Assembly: GCA_963798805.1 (NCBI GenBank)
Contig: CAWCVC010000010.1
Coordinates: 744,001 to 808,000, forward strand
Direction: 5' to 3'
DNA from: CAVZCK01 sp963798805
GTDB lineage: Bacteria; Pseudomonadota; Alphaproteobacteria; Rhizobiales; Rhodomicrobiaceae
DNA length: 64,000 nucleotides
Numbering within the stretch: the first letter of the stretch is position 1; every line of letters starts with the position of its first letter. The notes under the pieces were generated by a model, which made no database searches, was not told the DNA's origin, and worked only from the letters and a program-made list of their open reading frames with translations. The translations under genes were made by a program, and so were the position numbers. Of the stretch, positions 41,721 to 50,872 are shown piece by piece.

Positions 41721-42605
41721 ATGCCTTCGCTGAAAGAGCTTAGAAACCGCATCGCTTCGGTGAAGGCGACCCGAAAAATCACCAAGGCCATGCAGATGGT
41801 CGCCGCGGCGAAACTTCGCCGCGCCCAGGACGCCGCCCTGGTGGCCCGCCCCTATGCCGAGCATATGGACGCGATCCTCGCCAATCTGAGCGCCCGCATG
41901 GGCTCGCAAGCCGGCGCCTCGCCGCTGCTGGTCGGCACCGGCAGGGACGATGTGCATCTGCTCGTGGTGATGACCGCAGAACGCGGCCTCGCCGGCGCCT
42001 TCAATGCCAGCATTGCGCGTCTGGCGCGCCAGCGCATTCAGCTGCTGCTCGCCGATGGCAAGCAGGTGAAGATCCTCTGCATCGGCCGCAAGGGCGCCGA
42101 TATGCTGCGCCGGGATTACCGTCATCTGTTCGTCGATGCCATCGATCTGCGCGCCGTCCGCCAGATCGGCTATGCGCAGGGACTCGACATCGGCCGACGG
42201 ATCCTGCGCATGTTCGAGCGCGGCGAATTCGACGTCGCAACGCTTTATTTCTCGGAATTCAAGAACATCATCACCCAGAAGCCGACCGCATTGCAGATTA
42301 TTCCGGCGCGACCGCAGGAAAAGATCGTCGTCGACGACAGCCATGCACATGCGGCTTACGAATTCGAGCCCGACGAGGACGAGATCCTGCGCGAGCTTCT
42401 GCCCCGCAATATCGCGACGCAGATCTACCGGGCGCTGCTCGAAAATCTTGCGGGCTTCTACGCCTCGCAGATGGCGGCCATGGACAATGCAACGCGCAAC
42501 GCCGGAGACATGATCGACGCTTTGACCCTTAGATATAATCGGACGCGCCAGGCGATGATCACCAAGGAACTCATCGAAATCATCTCCGGCGCCGAAGCGC
42601 TTTAG
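41721..42605 (+). CDS. atpG: F1 ATP synthase gamma subunit
   Basis: Gamma is the rotating central shaft. The N-terminal helix PSLKELRNRIASVKATRKITKAM and C-terminal helix MDNATRNAGDMIDALTLRYNRTRQAMITKELIEI are both conserved as expected, enclosing the Rossmann-like domain (TAERGLAGAFN). The 294 residues are typical of alphaproteobacteria. A 74-base gap separates it from atpA. Confidence 0.96.
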   Translation: MPSLKELRNRIASVKATRKITKAMQMVAAAKLRRAQDAALVARPYAEHMDAILANLSARMGSQAGASPLLVGTGRDDVHLLVVMTAERGLAGAFNASIARLARQRIQLLLADGKQVKILCIGRKGADMLRRDYRHLFVDAIDLRAVRQIGYAQGLDIGRRILRMFERGEFDVATLYFSEFKNIITQKPTALQIIPARPQEKIVVDDSHAHAAYEFEPDEDEILRELLPRNIATQIYRALLENLAGFYASQMAAMDNATRNAGDMIDALTLRYNRTRQAMITKELIEIISGAEAL

Positions 42606-42725
42606 CACCTCCGGACAGTAAAACCGCCGGCATAAGTCCCGCGGGATCAGCTTTCGGATGAGATTTTCAGACAGACGCGCTATGAATGCGCTCAGCCAGA
42701 TCGGAAGACGACAGGAAAAACTTTG

Positions 42726-44169
42726 ATGGATCGAGAGAAAACTATCGGCCGGGTTCGGCAGGTCACCGGCGCTGTGGTGGACGTGCATTTCAACGGCCAT
42801 CTGCCCGCTATCCTGAACGCCCTCGAGACCCAGAACCATGGCAAGCGGCTGGTTCTGGAGGTCGCGCAGCATCTGGGTGAGAACACCGTCCGCACCATCG
42901 CCATGGACTCCACCGACGGCCTCGTGCGCGGCCAGGAAGTGCTGGACACCGGCGATGTGATCGCCGTGCCGGTCGGCGAGGAGACGCTCGGGCGCATCAT
43001 GAACGTCATCGGCGAGCCGGTGGACGAAGCCGGACCGATCAAGAGCAACGAGCGCCGCCCCATCCACGCCCCTGCCCCGTCCTTCGTCGAGCAGTCGACC
43101 GAAGCGCAGATGCTGGTGACCGGCATCAAGGTCATCGACCTGCTTGCGCCTTACGCCAAGGGCGGCAAGGTCGGCCTGTTCGGCGGCGCCGGGGTCGGCA
43201 AGACCGTGCTGATCCAGGAGCTGATCAACAACGTCGCCAAGGCGCATGGCGGTTACTCGGTTTTCGCGGGCGTCGGCGAGCGAACGCGTGAGGGCAATGA
43301 TCTCTATTGGGAAATGATCGAGTCCAAGGTGAATGTCGACCCGAAGAAGAATGGCGGTTCGGCCAAGGGCTCGAAATGCGCTCTGATCTACGGCCAGATG
43401 AACGAGCCGCCCGGCGCGCGCGCGCGCGTGGGCCTCTCAGGGCTCGCCGTTGCGGAATATTTCCGCGACCAGGGCCAGGACGTGCTGCTCTTCATCGACA
43501 ACATCTTCCGCTTCACCCAGGCGGGTTCGGAAGTGTCGGCCCTGCTCGGCCGCATCCCCTCGGCAGTGGGCTATCAGCCGACCCTCGGCACCGATATGGG
43601 CGAATTGCAGGAGCGCATTACCTCGACGGACAAAGGCTCCATCACCTCGGTGCAAGCCGTCTACGTGCCGGCCGATGACCTGACCGATCCGGCGCCGGCC
43701 TCGACCTTCGCGCATCTGGACGCGACCACGGTTCTGTCGCGCGGGATCGCCGAGAAAGGCATCTATCCCGCCGTCGATCCGCTCGAACTCGACGAGCCGG
43801 ATTCTTGAGCCGCGCGTCGTCGGCGATAAGCACTATCAGGTCGCCCGTCAGGTTCAGGAGGTTCTGCAGAAATACAAGTCGCTTCAGGACATCATTGCCA
43901 TCCTCGGCATGGACGAGTTGTCGGAAGAGGATAAGATCGCCGTGGCCCGCGCCCGCAAGATCGAGCGCTTCCTCTCTCAGCCCTTCCATGTGGCGGAAGT
44001 GTTTACCGGCAAGCCGGGCGTCCTCGTAGATGTCGCGGATACGGTGAAAGGCTTCAAGGGCCTCTGCAACGGCGATTACGACCATCTGCCGGAGCAGGCC
44101 TTCTACATGGTTGGCACCATGGAAGAGGCGATGAAGAAAGCTGAGGAGCTTGCGGCCGAAGCCGCGTGA
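42726..44169 (+). CDS. atpD: F1 ATP synthase beta subunit, frameshifted by an apparent 1-base insertion
   Basis: Beta carries the catalytic sites. From ATG 42726 the first frame has Walker A FGGAGVGKTVLIQELI, GERTREGNDLY, and LLFIDNIFRFTQAGSEVSALLGRIPSAVGYQPTL. It then runs from IYPAVDPLE into a premature stop at 43806-43808. The missing end continues in the next frame: STSRILEPRVVGDKHYQVAR, then YKSLQDIIAILGMDELSEED and FLSQPFHVAEVFTG, to the stop at 44167-44169. Removing one A from the AA at 43786-43787 restores DPLDSTSRIL and a 480-residue protein. No slippery site is visible, so a sequence error or very recent mutation is likeliest. Confidence 0.92.
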
Positions 44170-44183
44170 CCGGAGAGGCGTCC

Positions 44184-44594
44184 ATGGCGGAAACCTTCAG
44201 ATTCGAGCTGGTCTCGCCCGAGCGCGTTCTGGTCTCGGCCGATGTCGGCGAAGTCATCGTGCCTGGCTCGGAAGGCGAGTTCACCGTCCTGCCGCGGCAC
44301 GCGCCGGTCATCTCCACACTGCGTCCGGGCATCGTCCGGACGCCGGGGCTCGGCGGCAATCTCGGCGAGATCTATGTCCGCAGCGGCTTTGCCGACGTCA
44401 CCCCGGAGAGCCTGACGATCCTCGCCGAGCAGGCGCTGCCTGTCGCCGAGATCGACCGAGCGATGGTGGCGGAGGAAATCCGGCTCGTTGAGGAAGAGCT
44501 TGCCGACGCCGAGAATGAGGAGCGCAAGCGCCGTATCCAGGAGACGCTGGACCAGCTTCGCAGCCTCGACAAGGTTCTCAACCTTGTGAGCTAG
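44184..44594 (+). CDS. atpC: F1 ATP synthase epsilon subunit
   Basis: Epsilon couples the rotor and can inhibit ATP hydrolysis. The ATG at 44184 follows CGGAGAGGCG. The beta-sandwich opens MAETFRFELVSPERVLVSADVGEVIVPGSEGEFTVLPRHAP (positions 1-41), and the two-helix C-terminus holds EEELADAENEERKRRIQETLDQL. The 136 residues are normal. It is the last gene of atpHAGDC, 14 bases after atpD. Confidence 0.95.
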   Translation: MAETFRFELVSPERVLVSADVGEVIVPGSEGEFTVLPRHAPVISTLRPGIVRTPGLGGNLGEIYVRSGFADVTPESLTILAEQALPVAEIDRAMVAEEIRLVEEELADAENEERKRRIQETLDQLRSLDKVLNLVS

Positions 44595-44855
44595 GCAGAA
44601 GCGCGGACTGATTTTTCCAGCGCAGCAGCGGCAGGCACCGAATTTGCGAAGCTTCCATCTAACGCATCGAATTCGATCGGCGTCATCTACGTCTTAAAGT
44701 TGATAACAGGATTTACACAACCTCAAGCAATTCCCGCCATAGGGGCTGAACCCATTAGACTTTCGTTACGAGGTCTGGCATCATGACAACCCTGTCACAA
44801 ATAGGTGATTTATCACCCTGACAGACCCAGACCGGAAAAGAAACGGAGGTTCAAT
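44595..44855. other. Intergenic region after the atp operon, nothing identified
   Basis: These 261 bases are more AT-rich than the flanks, and they precede the DUF465 gene, whose promoter should be here. I see no RNA gene, no clear terminator hairpin after atpC and no repeat copy. Confidence 0.5.
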
Positions 44856-45038
44856 ATGGCGCTTGACGCTCATGTCGAGGAGCTATCCGTAAAACATCGC
44901 GCGTTGGATAAGCTGATCCAAGAAGAAGCATCCAGACCCTCTTCAGACAGTCTTCGCATCGCCGAGTTGAAACGTCAAAAGCTCATCCTCAAAGACCGAA
45001 TGGCCCGACTGAGTTCGAATTCGAACGAAACTCACTAG
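44856..45038 (+). CDS. DUF465 (YdcH-like) small coiled-coil protein
   Basis: The ATG at 44856 lies behind an excellent AACGGAGG ribosome-binding site. The 60-residue product MALDAHVEELSVKHRALDKL, then IQEEASRPSSDSLRIAELKRQKLILKDRM by position, is a helical hairpin with the DUF465 pattern L-x-x-KH-x-x-L-D-x-x-I...L-K-x-x-KL-x-L-KD. These proteins are abundant, small and of unknown function, and common near housekeeping genes in alphaproteobacteria. It is probably monocistronic. Confidence 0.87.
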   Translation: MALDAHVEELSVKHRALDKLIQEEASRPSSDSLRIAELKRQKLILKDRMARLSSNSNETH

Positions 45039-45479
45039 AAACTCCCCCGCTCAGTACCCGTCACGCGCGCCGAGGGTCCGATTGCCCCCGGCGCCTAGGT
45101 TATTGTTGAACCCCACACCCGGCAAGTTTGCACGCCTCCCGAGACGCCAACGCGAGTTTCTGCGCGCCGCTTGCCCGCTCTATGGCAATCGTCTAGAAAT
45201 CCCCGAGGCAATGAGTAAGCACCGGAGCGCAGTCTGCATGGCTGAGCTTGCCGGTTGTTTTGCGCTTTGAAATGAGGTGCCTTGGTCGGATCCTTCGGCT
45301 GGTGCGCTCGGCCCTGCCGGCTGGACCTTATTCGATTTCGAAGCATTTAGGGCAGGACCGGGACAAGGCAGCCGCCGCGGACGGTCGGCGGCTTCCCGGA
45401 GATCGCGGCATAGACGAGCATCGGCCATGAGCGCTCCCGCGAAGCGAACATGGTCCGGGAGGCGAGGCGACGAAGCATT
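45039..45479. other. Long intergenic region before hisS, no supported gene
   Basis: About 440 bases lie between the DUF465 gene and hisS. Several short frames are open on both strands (for example minus strand from about 45428), but none shows a recognisable domain or coding pattern. A GGGAGGCGAGG stretch at 45457-45467 lies rather far from the hisS ATG. The region should contain the hisS promoter. Confidence 0.5.
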
Positions 45480-47042
45480 ATGAGCAGCAAGAAGCGGGAT
45501 CAGCGGCCGGAAGCGCGTCTTCCGAAGGGAATGCGCGACATCGAGGCGCCGGAAATCCGAGCGGTCGAACGGATGCTCGGCATCATTCGCGGCGTCTACG
45601 AATCCTACGGCTTCGAGCCGTTCGACACGCCGGCATTCGAATATACCGACGCCCTCGGCAAGTTTCTGCCCGACCAGGACCGGCCGAATGAGGGCGTGTT
45701 CTCCTTCCAGGACGAGGATGAGCAGTGGCTGTCGCTGCGCTATGATTTGACCGCGCCGCTGGCCCGCTATGTGGCGCAGAATTTCGATCAGCTCCCAAAG
45801 CCGTTCCGCCGCTATCAGGTGGGCCCGGTCTGGCGCAACGAGAAGCCCGGTCCGGGACGGTTCCGGCAATTCACCCAGTTCGACGCGGATACGGTGGGGA
45901 CGGACAATGTCGCGGCGGATGCAGAGCTTTGTATGCTGGCGGCGGATACGCTGGAGGCGCTGGGGCTAAAAGGCCAGTTTGCGGTCAAATTAAACAACCG
46001 AAAAATTCTGGATGGGGTCATGGATGCCGCCGAAATCCCTGCCGGTAAGCGCTTGGCTGTTTTGCGCGCAATAGACAAGTACGACCGTTTAGGAACTGAT
46101 GGCGTCCGAGAGCTTCTCGGCAAGGAACGCAAAGACGAGTCAGGCGCGATTACAAGGGGCGCCGATTTGAGCGGCGATCAGACGGGTGTAATCATCAAAT
46201 TTGTTTTGGCGAAGCTTTCTGATCCACCGCCTCCGGGAGGTCATGGTGGCTGGTACGCACCGGAAGGTTTCGAAATTGCCGATGGGGTTTATTTAGATGG
46301 CGTCCATGACATTCAAGATGTGCTTGCGAAGAACAGTCTCTTCGTAGAGGGCGCTTCTGAAGTTGGAGAAATTATTCGGATCGTACGATCCGCAAACTTC
46401 GATCACCATACGATACGTTTCGACCAGTCAGTGGTTCGAGGTTTAGAGTACTATACCGGTCCAGTCATGGAGGTCGATCAATCCTCAGGACCATTTCTGG
46501 CAGAACGCGGCGAACACGGGCAGCCTGTCCGTTTCGGCTCTGTCGGTGGCGGTGGCCGTTATGATGGGCTTGTGTCGCGCTTTAGGGGCATAAAAATCCC
46601 AGCGACGGGTTTCTCGATCGGCGTGTCCCGCCTCTATACGGCGCTGCAGGCGCTTCGCAAACTGGACGCCGACGCCGCATCCGGCCCCGTCGTGATCCTT
46701 GCCATGGATCGCGACCGGCTCGGCGACTACAACGCCATGGCGCGCACCCTCCGCGAGGCGGGAATACGCGCAGAGGTGTATCTCGGCACCTCGGGCATGA
46801 AAGCGCAGATGAAATACGCCGACAAGCGCGGCTCGCCCTGCGTGGTGATTCAGGGCGGCGACGAGCTGGCGCGCGGCGAGGTCACCATCAAGGACCTGAT
46901 CGAGGGCGAGCGCCTGTCCACCATAATCACCGACAATCAGGAATGGCGCGAAGGCCGCCCGGCGCAGTTCTCCGTGAAGGAAGACGAGCTGGTCGAAGCG
47001 GTGCGTTCGGTTCTCGCCCGCCACGGCGAAGCGGCTGGCTAA
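45480..47042 (+). CDS. hisS: Histidyl-tRNA synthetase
   Basis: HisRS charges tRNA-His. Class II motifs are in order: RLPKGMRDIEAPEIRAVERM at the N-terminus, motif 2 in RYQVGPVWRNEKPGPGRFRQFTQFDAD, the HisA loop in RGLEYYTGPVMEV, motif 3 in GFSIGVSRLYTAL, and an anticodon-binding domain at the end. The 520 residues are of the longer alphaproteobacterial type, with an insert around ESGAITRGADLSGDQTGVIIKFV. ATG 45480 is chosen because it starts just ahead of the conserved core. The middle (about 46000-46600) is noticeably less GC-rich and uses different codons than the two ends. hisZ follows on the same strand. Confidence 0.95.
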   Translation: MSSKKRDQRPEARLPKGMRDIEAPEIRAVERMLGIIRGVYESYGFEPFDTPAFEYTDALGKFLPDQDRPNEGVFSFQDEDEQWLSLRYDLTAPLARYVAQNFDQLPKPFRRYQVGPVWRNEKPGPGRFRQFTQFDADTVGTDNVAADAELCMLAADTLEALGLKGQFAVKLNNRKILDGVMDAAEIPAGKRLAVLRAIDKYDRLGTDGVRELLGKERKDESGAITRGADLSGDQTGVIIKFVLAKLSDPPPPGGHGGWYAPEGFEIADGVYLDGVHDIQDVLAKNSLFVEGASEVGEIIRIVRSANFDHHTIRFDQSVVRGLEYYTGPVMEVDQSSGPFLAERGEHGQPVRFGSVGGGGRYDGLVSRFRGIKIPATGFSIGVSRLYTALQALRKLDADAASGPVVILAMDRDRLGDYNAMARTLREAGIRAEVYLGTSGMKAQMKYADKRGSPCVVIQGGDELARGEVTIKDLIEGERLSTIITDNQEWREGRPAQFSVKEDELVEAVRSVLARHGEAAG

Positions 47043-47093
47043 GGCGGAGTCCAACGATTGAAACTCTCGCTCCCCATCGCGCGAAGACGTAAT

Positions 47094-47156
47094 CCCCGCG
47101 AAAGCGGGGATCCGGTATCGGACCCTCCTTCATACCGGATGCCCGCCTGCGCGGGC
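47094..47156. repeat. Nested palindromic repeat between hisS and hisZ
   Basis: The hairpins CCCCGCGAAAGCGGGG (47094-47109) and GCCCGCCTGCGCGGGC (47141-47156) flank an inverted pair ATCCGGTAT/ATACCGGAT (47110-47118 and 47132-47140). The whole resembles the widespread 'CCCGCGAAAGCGGG' intergenic repeats of proteobacteria. Confidence 0.7.
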
Positions 47157-47224
47157 ATTTCGAAAATTATTCGGGATGGAGGAGGTCGCATCTCCTTCAG
47201 CCGCGGTCGAGATCGAACACTATC

Positions 47225-48400
47225 ATGACAGCGGAGTCGGCCGCACAATTCGAGGCGCTGGAAGCCCAGGCGGAGCAGATCCTGGGCGTGTTCGCGCGCG
47301 CCGGCTATGAGCGCGTCGCGCCCGCCTTCATTCAGCCGGCGGACATTTTCCTCGACCGCATCGGCGAGGCGCTGCGCAACCGCACCTATGTCTTCGCCGA
47401 CCCCGACGGGCAGGAGCTCTGTCTGCGGCCGGACCTCACCATCCCCTCCTGCCGCATCTATCTGGAGCGCAACCCGCGCGCCGACGCGGAGGCGCGCTAT
47501 TGCTATAACGGCCCGGCCTTCCGCTATCAGCCCGGCGAGCCCGACGCGCTGCGCCCGCGCGAATTCCGCCAGGCCGGCATAGAAAATTTCGGCCGCACCG
47601 ACCGCGAGGAGGCCGAGGCCGAGGTGCTGGGCCTGATCCTCGAGGCGATCCGCCTCGCCGGCCTTTCCGGCTTCCAGATCCGCTGCGGCGATCTCGGCCT
47701 GTTCCGCGGATTGCTCCGTGCGCTGCCGATCGCCGAGCGCTGGCGCGACCGGCTGCTGCACAGCTTCTGGCGGCCCGGCGCCTTTCAGCGTGTGCTGCGT
47801 CGGTTAGCGAAGCCGCCCGCCGCCCTCCCTGACCCCGATGTCGCCGCGCTCGCCGCCTCGCTCGATACGAACGACACGCTCGCCGCCGAGGAGCAGGTCG
47901 CAGCCTATCTCGACGAGCGGCAGATCCCGCTGCTCGGCGCGCGCAATCTCGGCGAGATCACGGCGCGCCTGCTCTCGGCCGCCGCCGATATGCGCGAGGA
48001 GCCGCTTTCCGCCGATGTGGTGGAGCTGGTCGAGAGCTATCTGTCGATCTCCGGCCCGCCGCAAGAGGCGCTCGGCGCGATCGCGACCCTGACCGCCGAC
48101 GCTGGGATCGACCTGTCGGAGGCTCTCGATCTCTGCCGCCGCCGCAACCGCATTCTCCAGGAAGCCGATATCGACATGAGCGCCATGCAGTTCGACGCGG
48201 ATTTCGGCCGGCAATTCGAATATTACTCGGGCTTCGTCTTCCAGATCGAGTTGCCGGAGCGCGGCGTTCCCGGCCAGATCGCCGGCGGCGGTCGCTATGA
48301 CGGACTGCTTGCGGCGATCGGGGCGGAGCGCGACGCGCCGGCGATCGGCTCGGCAATCCACACCGAGCGGCTGCTCGCCGCCAAAGGCAGCTCATCATGA
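47225..48400 (+). CDS. hisZ: ATP phosphoribosyltransferase regulatory subunit
   Basis: HisZ is a HisRS-like protein without charging activity that activates and regulates the short form of HisG. The class II core is seen in QPADIFLDRIGEALRNRTYVFADPDGQELCLRPDLTIP, in YCYNGPAFRYQPGEPDALRPREFRQAGIENFG, and in the C-terminal GQIAGGGRYDGLLAAIG. The anticodon-binding domain of HisRS is absent (391 residues). Its ATGA overlap with hisG couples the two. Confidence 0.93.
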   Translation: MTAESAAQFEALEAQAEQILGVFARAGYERVAPAFIQPADIFLDRIGEALRNRTYVFADPDGQELCLRPDLTIPSCRIYLERNPRADAEARYCYNGPAFRYQPGEPDALRPREFRQAGIENFGRTDREEAEAEVLGLILEAIRLAGLSGFQIRCGDLGLFRGLLRALPIAERWRDRLLHSFWRPGAFQRVLRRLAKPPAALPDPDVAALAASLDTNDTLAAEEQVAAYLDERQIPLLGARNLGEITARLLSAAADMREEPLSADVVELVESYLSISGPPQEALGAIATLTADAGIDLSEALDLCRRRNRILQEADIDMSAMQFDADFGRQFEYYSGFVFQIELPERGVPGQIAGGGRYDGLLAAIGAERDAPAIGSAIHTERLLAAKGSSS

Positions 48401-49110
48401 CCGGCGACAAGCTCATTCTCGGCGTGCCGTCGAAGGGCCGCCTCATGGAGCAGGCATCCGACTATTTCGCCGGACTCGGCCTCGCCTATCAGAAGACCGG
48501 CCACGAGCGCGGCTATCGCGGCGCCATTCCCGGCCTGCCGGAGATCGAGGTCGCCTATCTTTCGGCTTCGGAAATTGCCCGGCATTTGCAATTAGGGCGC
48601 ATCCATCTCGGCGTCACCGGCGAGGATCTGATCCGCGAGAACATCCCGGATGCGGATGAGCGCTGCGATTTCCTCGCCCGGCTCGGCTTCGGCCGCGCCG
48701 ATGTGGTCGTCGCGGTGCCGGAATGCTGGATCGACGTCTCAACCATCGCCGACCTCGAGGAGGCCGCGGCGCTGTTCTACCGCGAGCACGACCGACGGCT
48801 GCGTGTCGCCACCAAATATATGAACCTCGCCCGCCGCTTCTTCGCGGCCAGGGGGCTCGTGACCTATCGGCTGGTCGAAAGCCTCGGCGCCACGGAAGGG
48901 ACGCCCGCAGCGCAGACGGCCGAGACCATCGTCGACATCACCACGACGGGCACCACGCTGCGCGCCAATCATCTGAAGACGCTGAGCGACGGCACGATCC
49001 TAAGATCGGAGGCCTGCCTGATCGGCTCGCGCGTTGCCCCGTCCTCGCCCACGATCCGCACGGTCGAGGCCCTGATCCGCGACAGAATCGCCGCAGCCGC
49101 CTCCGCCTGA
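48397..49110 (+). CDS. hisG: ATP phosphoribosyltransferase, short form
   Basis: HisG catalyses the first step of histidine synthesis, joining ATP and PRPP. The 237-residue product lacks the C-terminal ACT-like regulatory domain of the long form, which explains the adjacent hisZ. Motifs are LGVPSKGRLMEQA, HLGVTGEDLIRE, and the PRPP loop VDITTTGTTLRANHL. It overlaps hisZ by four bases. Confidence 0.95.
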   Translation: MTGDKLILGVPSKGRLMEQASDYFAGLGLAYQKTGHERGYRGAIPGLPEIEVAYLSASEIARHLQLGRIHLGVTGEDLIRENIPDADERCDFLARLGFGRADVVVAVPECWIDVSTIADLEEAAALFYREHDRRLRVATKYMNLARRFFAARGLVTYRLVESLGATEGTPAAQTAETIVDITTTGTTLRANHLKTLSDGTILRSEACLIGSRVAPSSPTIRTVEALIRDRIAAAASA

Positions 49111-49131
49111 CTAAACGACCGTCCGGCAAGG

Positions 49132-49237
49132 CCGTCGTCCCGGGCGAGCTAAAGCGAGGCCCGGCACCCAATCCGCTATCCGCGGGCTCCGAGCTTTGTG
49201 GTCAGGCCGATAGGCCCCGGCCCTCATGGCCGGGCGA
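49132..49237. repeat. Degenerate inverted repeat after hisG
   Basis: GCCGTCGTCCCGGGCGAGC near the left end is loosely inverted by GGCCGGGCGACGTC at the right end (about 49228-49241). It is in the style of alphaproteobacterial GTC-GCCCGG intergenic repeats. There is no coding potential. Confidence 0.5.
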
Positions 49238-49336
49238 CGTCCGAAGTTCTGGATAGCCGCTGGTACAAGACTGTTTTGCCGGCCTCTCCGCTGGGAGAAG
49301 CAATGTCTTGGCAGCATGAACCAAGTGCGCCTGCGC

Positions 49337-50131
49337 TCAGCCTTCCTCGACCGGCACGGTATAATTCAACGGTAGGCGCCCGCCATCGGCATAGATCGTC
49401 TGGCCGGTGATATAGCTGGCGGCGGGGCTGGCCAGGAACAGCGCGATCTCGGCAATCTCATCGACCTCGCCGAGCCGCCCGAGCGGCGTGCGCGACAGGA
49501 TGCGCCGCCTCACCGCATCGTCCGACATCACCTTGGCCAGCATCGCGGTATTGATGCTGCCCGGACCGATGGCATTGACCCGAATGTTGTGGCGGGCGAG
49601 CGACAGCGCCATCGCCTTGGTGAGCTGCGAGATGCCGCCTTTGGAGATCGAATAGGCGGCGTGATCCGGCAAGGCGAAGACCGCGTTCACCGAGGACAGG
49701 TTGACGATCGCCCCCGGCTCACCGCCAGCTTCGACCTGCGCAACCATGCGGCGCGCCGCCGCCTGGCCGGCGAGAAAGGCGCCGCGCAGATTGACGCGCA
49801 GAACGCGGTCGAACTCGGCCGGGGCCAGATCGAGGAAGTCGCCGTTGTCGAGAATCGCCGCGTTGTTGACGACGACATCAAGTCGCCCGCCGCCGAACTG
49901 CAAAGCGCTGTCGATCAGCCGCCCTACATCCGCCTCCTCACCGACGTCGCAGCGCACGAATCGCGCCTTCAGCCCTGCCATTTCGAGCTCAGCGGCAGCG
50001 GCGCGTCCCGTCTCCTCCGCGATATCCCCGATAACCACAAGCGCGCCGGCCCGGGCGAATCGGCCCGCAATCGCGCGCCCGATGCCGTTCGCCGCGCCGG
50101 TGACGACGACTGTCTTTCCGGAAAATGCCAT
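49337..50131 (-). CDS. SDR family oxidoreductase
   Basis: This 264-residue classical short-chain dehydrogenase has the cofactor motif VVVTGAANGIGRAIAG, an acidic residue after strand 2 (VIGDIAEE) suggesting NAD over NADP, and VVNNAAIL. The catalytic Ser is in IVNLSSVNAV and Tyr/Lys in YSISKGG. PGSINTAML and the ending YITGQTIYADGGR follow. The substrate cannot be determined; 3-oxoacyl-ACP reductase-like and glucose-dehydrogenase-like members share this pattern. It is divergent from pgsA. Confidence 0.87.
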   Translation of the reverse strand: MAFSGKTVVVTGAANGIGRAIAGRFARAGALVVIGDIAEETGRAAAAELEMAGLKARFVRCDVGEEADVGRLIDSALQFGGGRLDVVVNNAAILDNGDFLDLAPAEFDRVLRVNLRGAFLAGQAAARRMVAQVEAGGEPGAIVNLSSVNAVFALPDHAAYSISKGGISQLTKAMALSLARHNIRVNAIGPGSINTAMLAKVMSDDAVRRRILSRTPLGRLGEVDEIAEIALFLASPAASYITGQTIYADGGRLPLNYTVPVEEG

Positions 50132-50266
50132 GGCCGTCTCCGTTCCTCTGGAATCGCGGTCATGCTAGGCGCGGCTCGCAACTGCCCGCAAGTATCAAAC
50201 GTTGTTGAAGTATCCCGCTACACCGCAGCAATTGACGGGAGCGGCGGAGAATGGTCTGGTGCGCGC

Positions 50267-50869
50267 ATGGAACAGTCGGTCCGCCGTTCGCAATCTCTGA
50301 GCGTACCCAACCTGCTCACCTATGCGCGGCTCGCGGCCGTGCCGGCGCTGGTGGCCGTCATGTTCTTTTCGCACGGCGATACATCGCGTTGGCTGGCCGC
50401 GATCGTGTTCGCGATCGCCGGAGTGACCGATTTTCTCGACGGCTATATCGCCCGCGCCTGGGGGCAGCAATCGCCGCTCGGGCGGATGCTCGATCCGATC
50501 GCGGACAAGCTGCTCGTCGGCGCGGCGCTGTTGATGCTGGTCTCCGATCAGACTATTTCGGATTGGTCGATCTGGGCGGCGCTGATCATCCTGTCGCGCG
50601 AGATCCTGGTTTCCGGTCTGAGGGAGTTTCTGGCCGAGCTGAATGTGACGGTGGCGGTCAGCCGGCTCGCCAAGTGGAAGACCACCGTGCAGATGGTCGC
50701 CATCTGCGTGCTGCTTGTGGGCAACGCCGCCGACAATGCCTGCTCCTGCGAGGCGGTCAATACCGGTCTGGGGCTGTTATGGGCGGCGGCGCTGCTGACC
50801 CTTTACACGGGCTTAGACTATTTCCGGGCGAGCCTGAAATATGTGATGTACCAGCATTATGAGCATTAA
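50267..50869 (+). CDS. pgsA: CDP-diacylglycerol-glycerol-3-phosphate 3-phosphatidyltransferase
   Basis: PgsA makes phosphatidylglycerol phosphate in the inner membrane. The CDP-alcohol phosphatidyltransferase signature is complete (D-G-x2-A-R-x8-G-x3-D-x3-D): DFLDGYIARAWGQQSPLGRM, then LDPIADK. VPNLLTYARLAAVPAL at the start and several membrane helices fit, with 200 residues from ATG 50267. It is followed by moaD after three bases. In relatives uvrC usually precedes it; here an SDR on the opposite strand does. Confidence 0.93.
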   Translation: MEQSVRRSQSLSVPNLLTYARLAAVPALVAVMFFSHGDTSRWLAAIVFAIAGVTDFLDGYIARAWGQQSPLGRMLDPIADKLLVGAALLMLVSDQTISDWSIWAALIILSREILVSGLREFLAELNVTVAVSRLAKWKTTVQMVAICVLLVGNAADNACSCEAVNTGLGLLWAAALLTLYTGLDYFRASLKYVMYQHYEH

Positions 50870-50872
50870 GAC

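Noticed and set aside
42699..42715. The string AGATCGGAAGA upstream of atpD resembles the start of a common sequencing adapter
   Set aside because: Only 11 bases match and the sequence then diverges; flanking sequence and gene context are continuous. Chance is sufficient.
43780..43815. Programmed ribosomal frameshifting in atpD
   Set aside because: No slippery heptamer or downstream pseudoknot-like structure is evident, and atpD is not known to use recoding. A 1-base insertion explains it.
45180..45869. A 229-codon open frame on the minus strand overlapping the start of hisS
   Set aside because: It covers the hisS N-terminus antisense, shows no family similarity and has an improbable Arg/Ala-rich composition.
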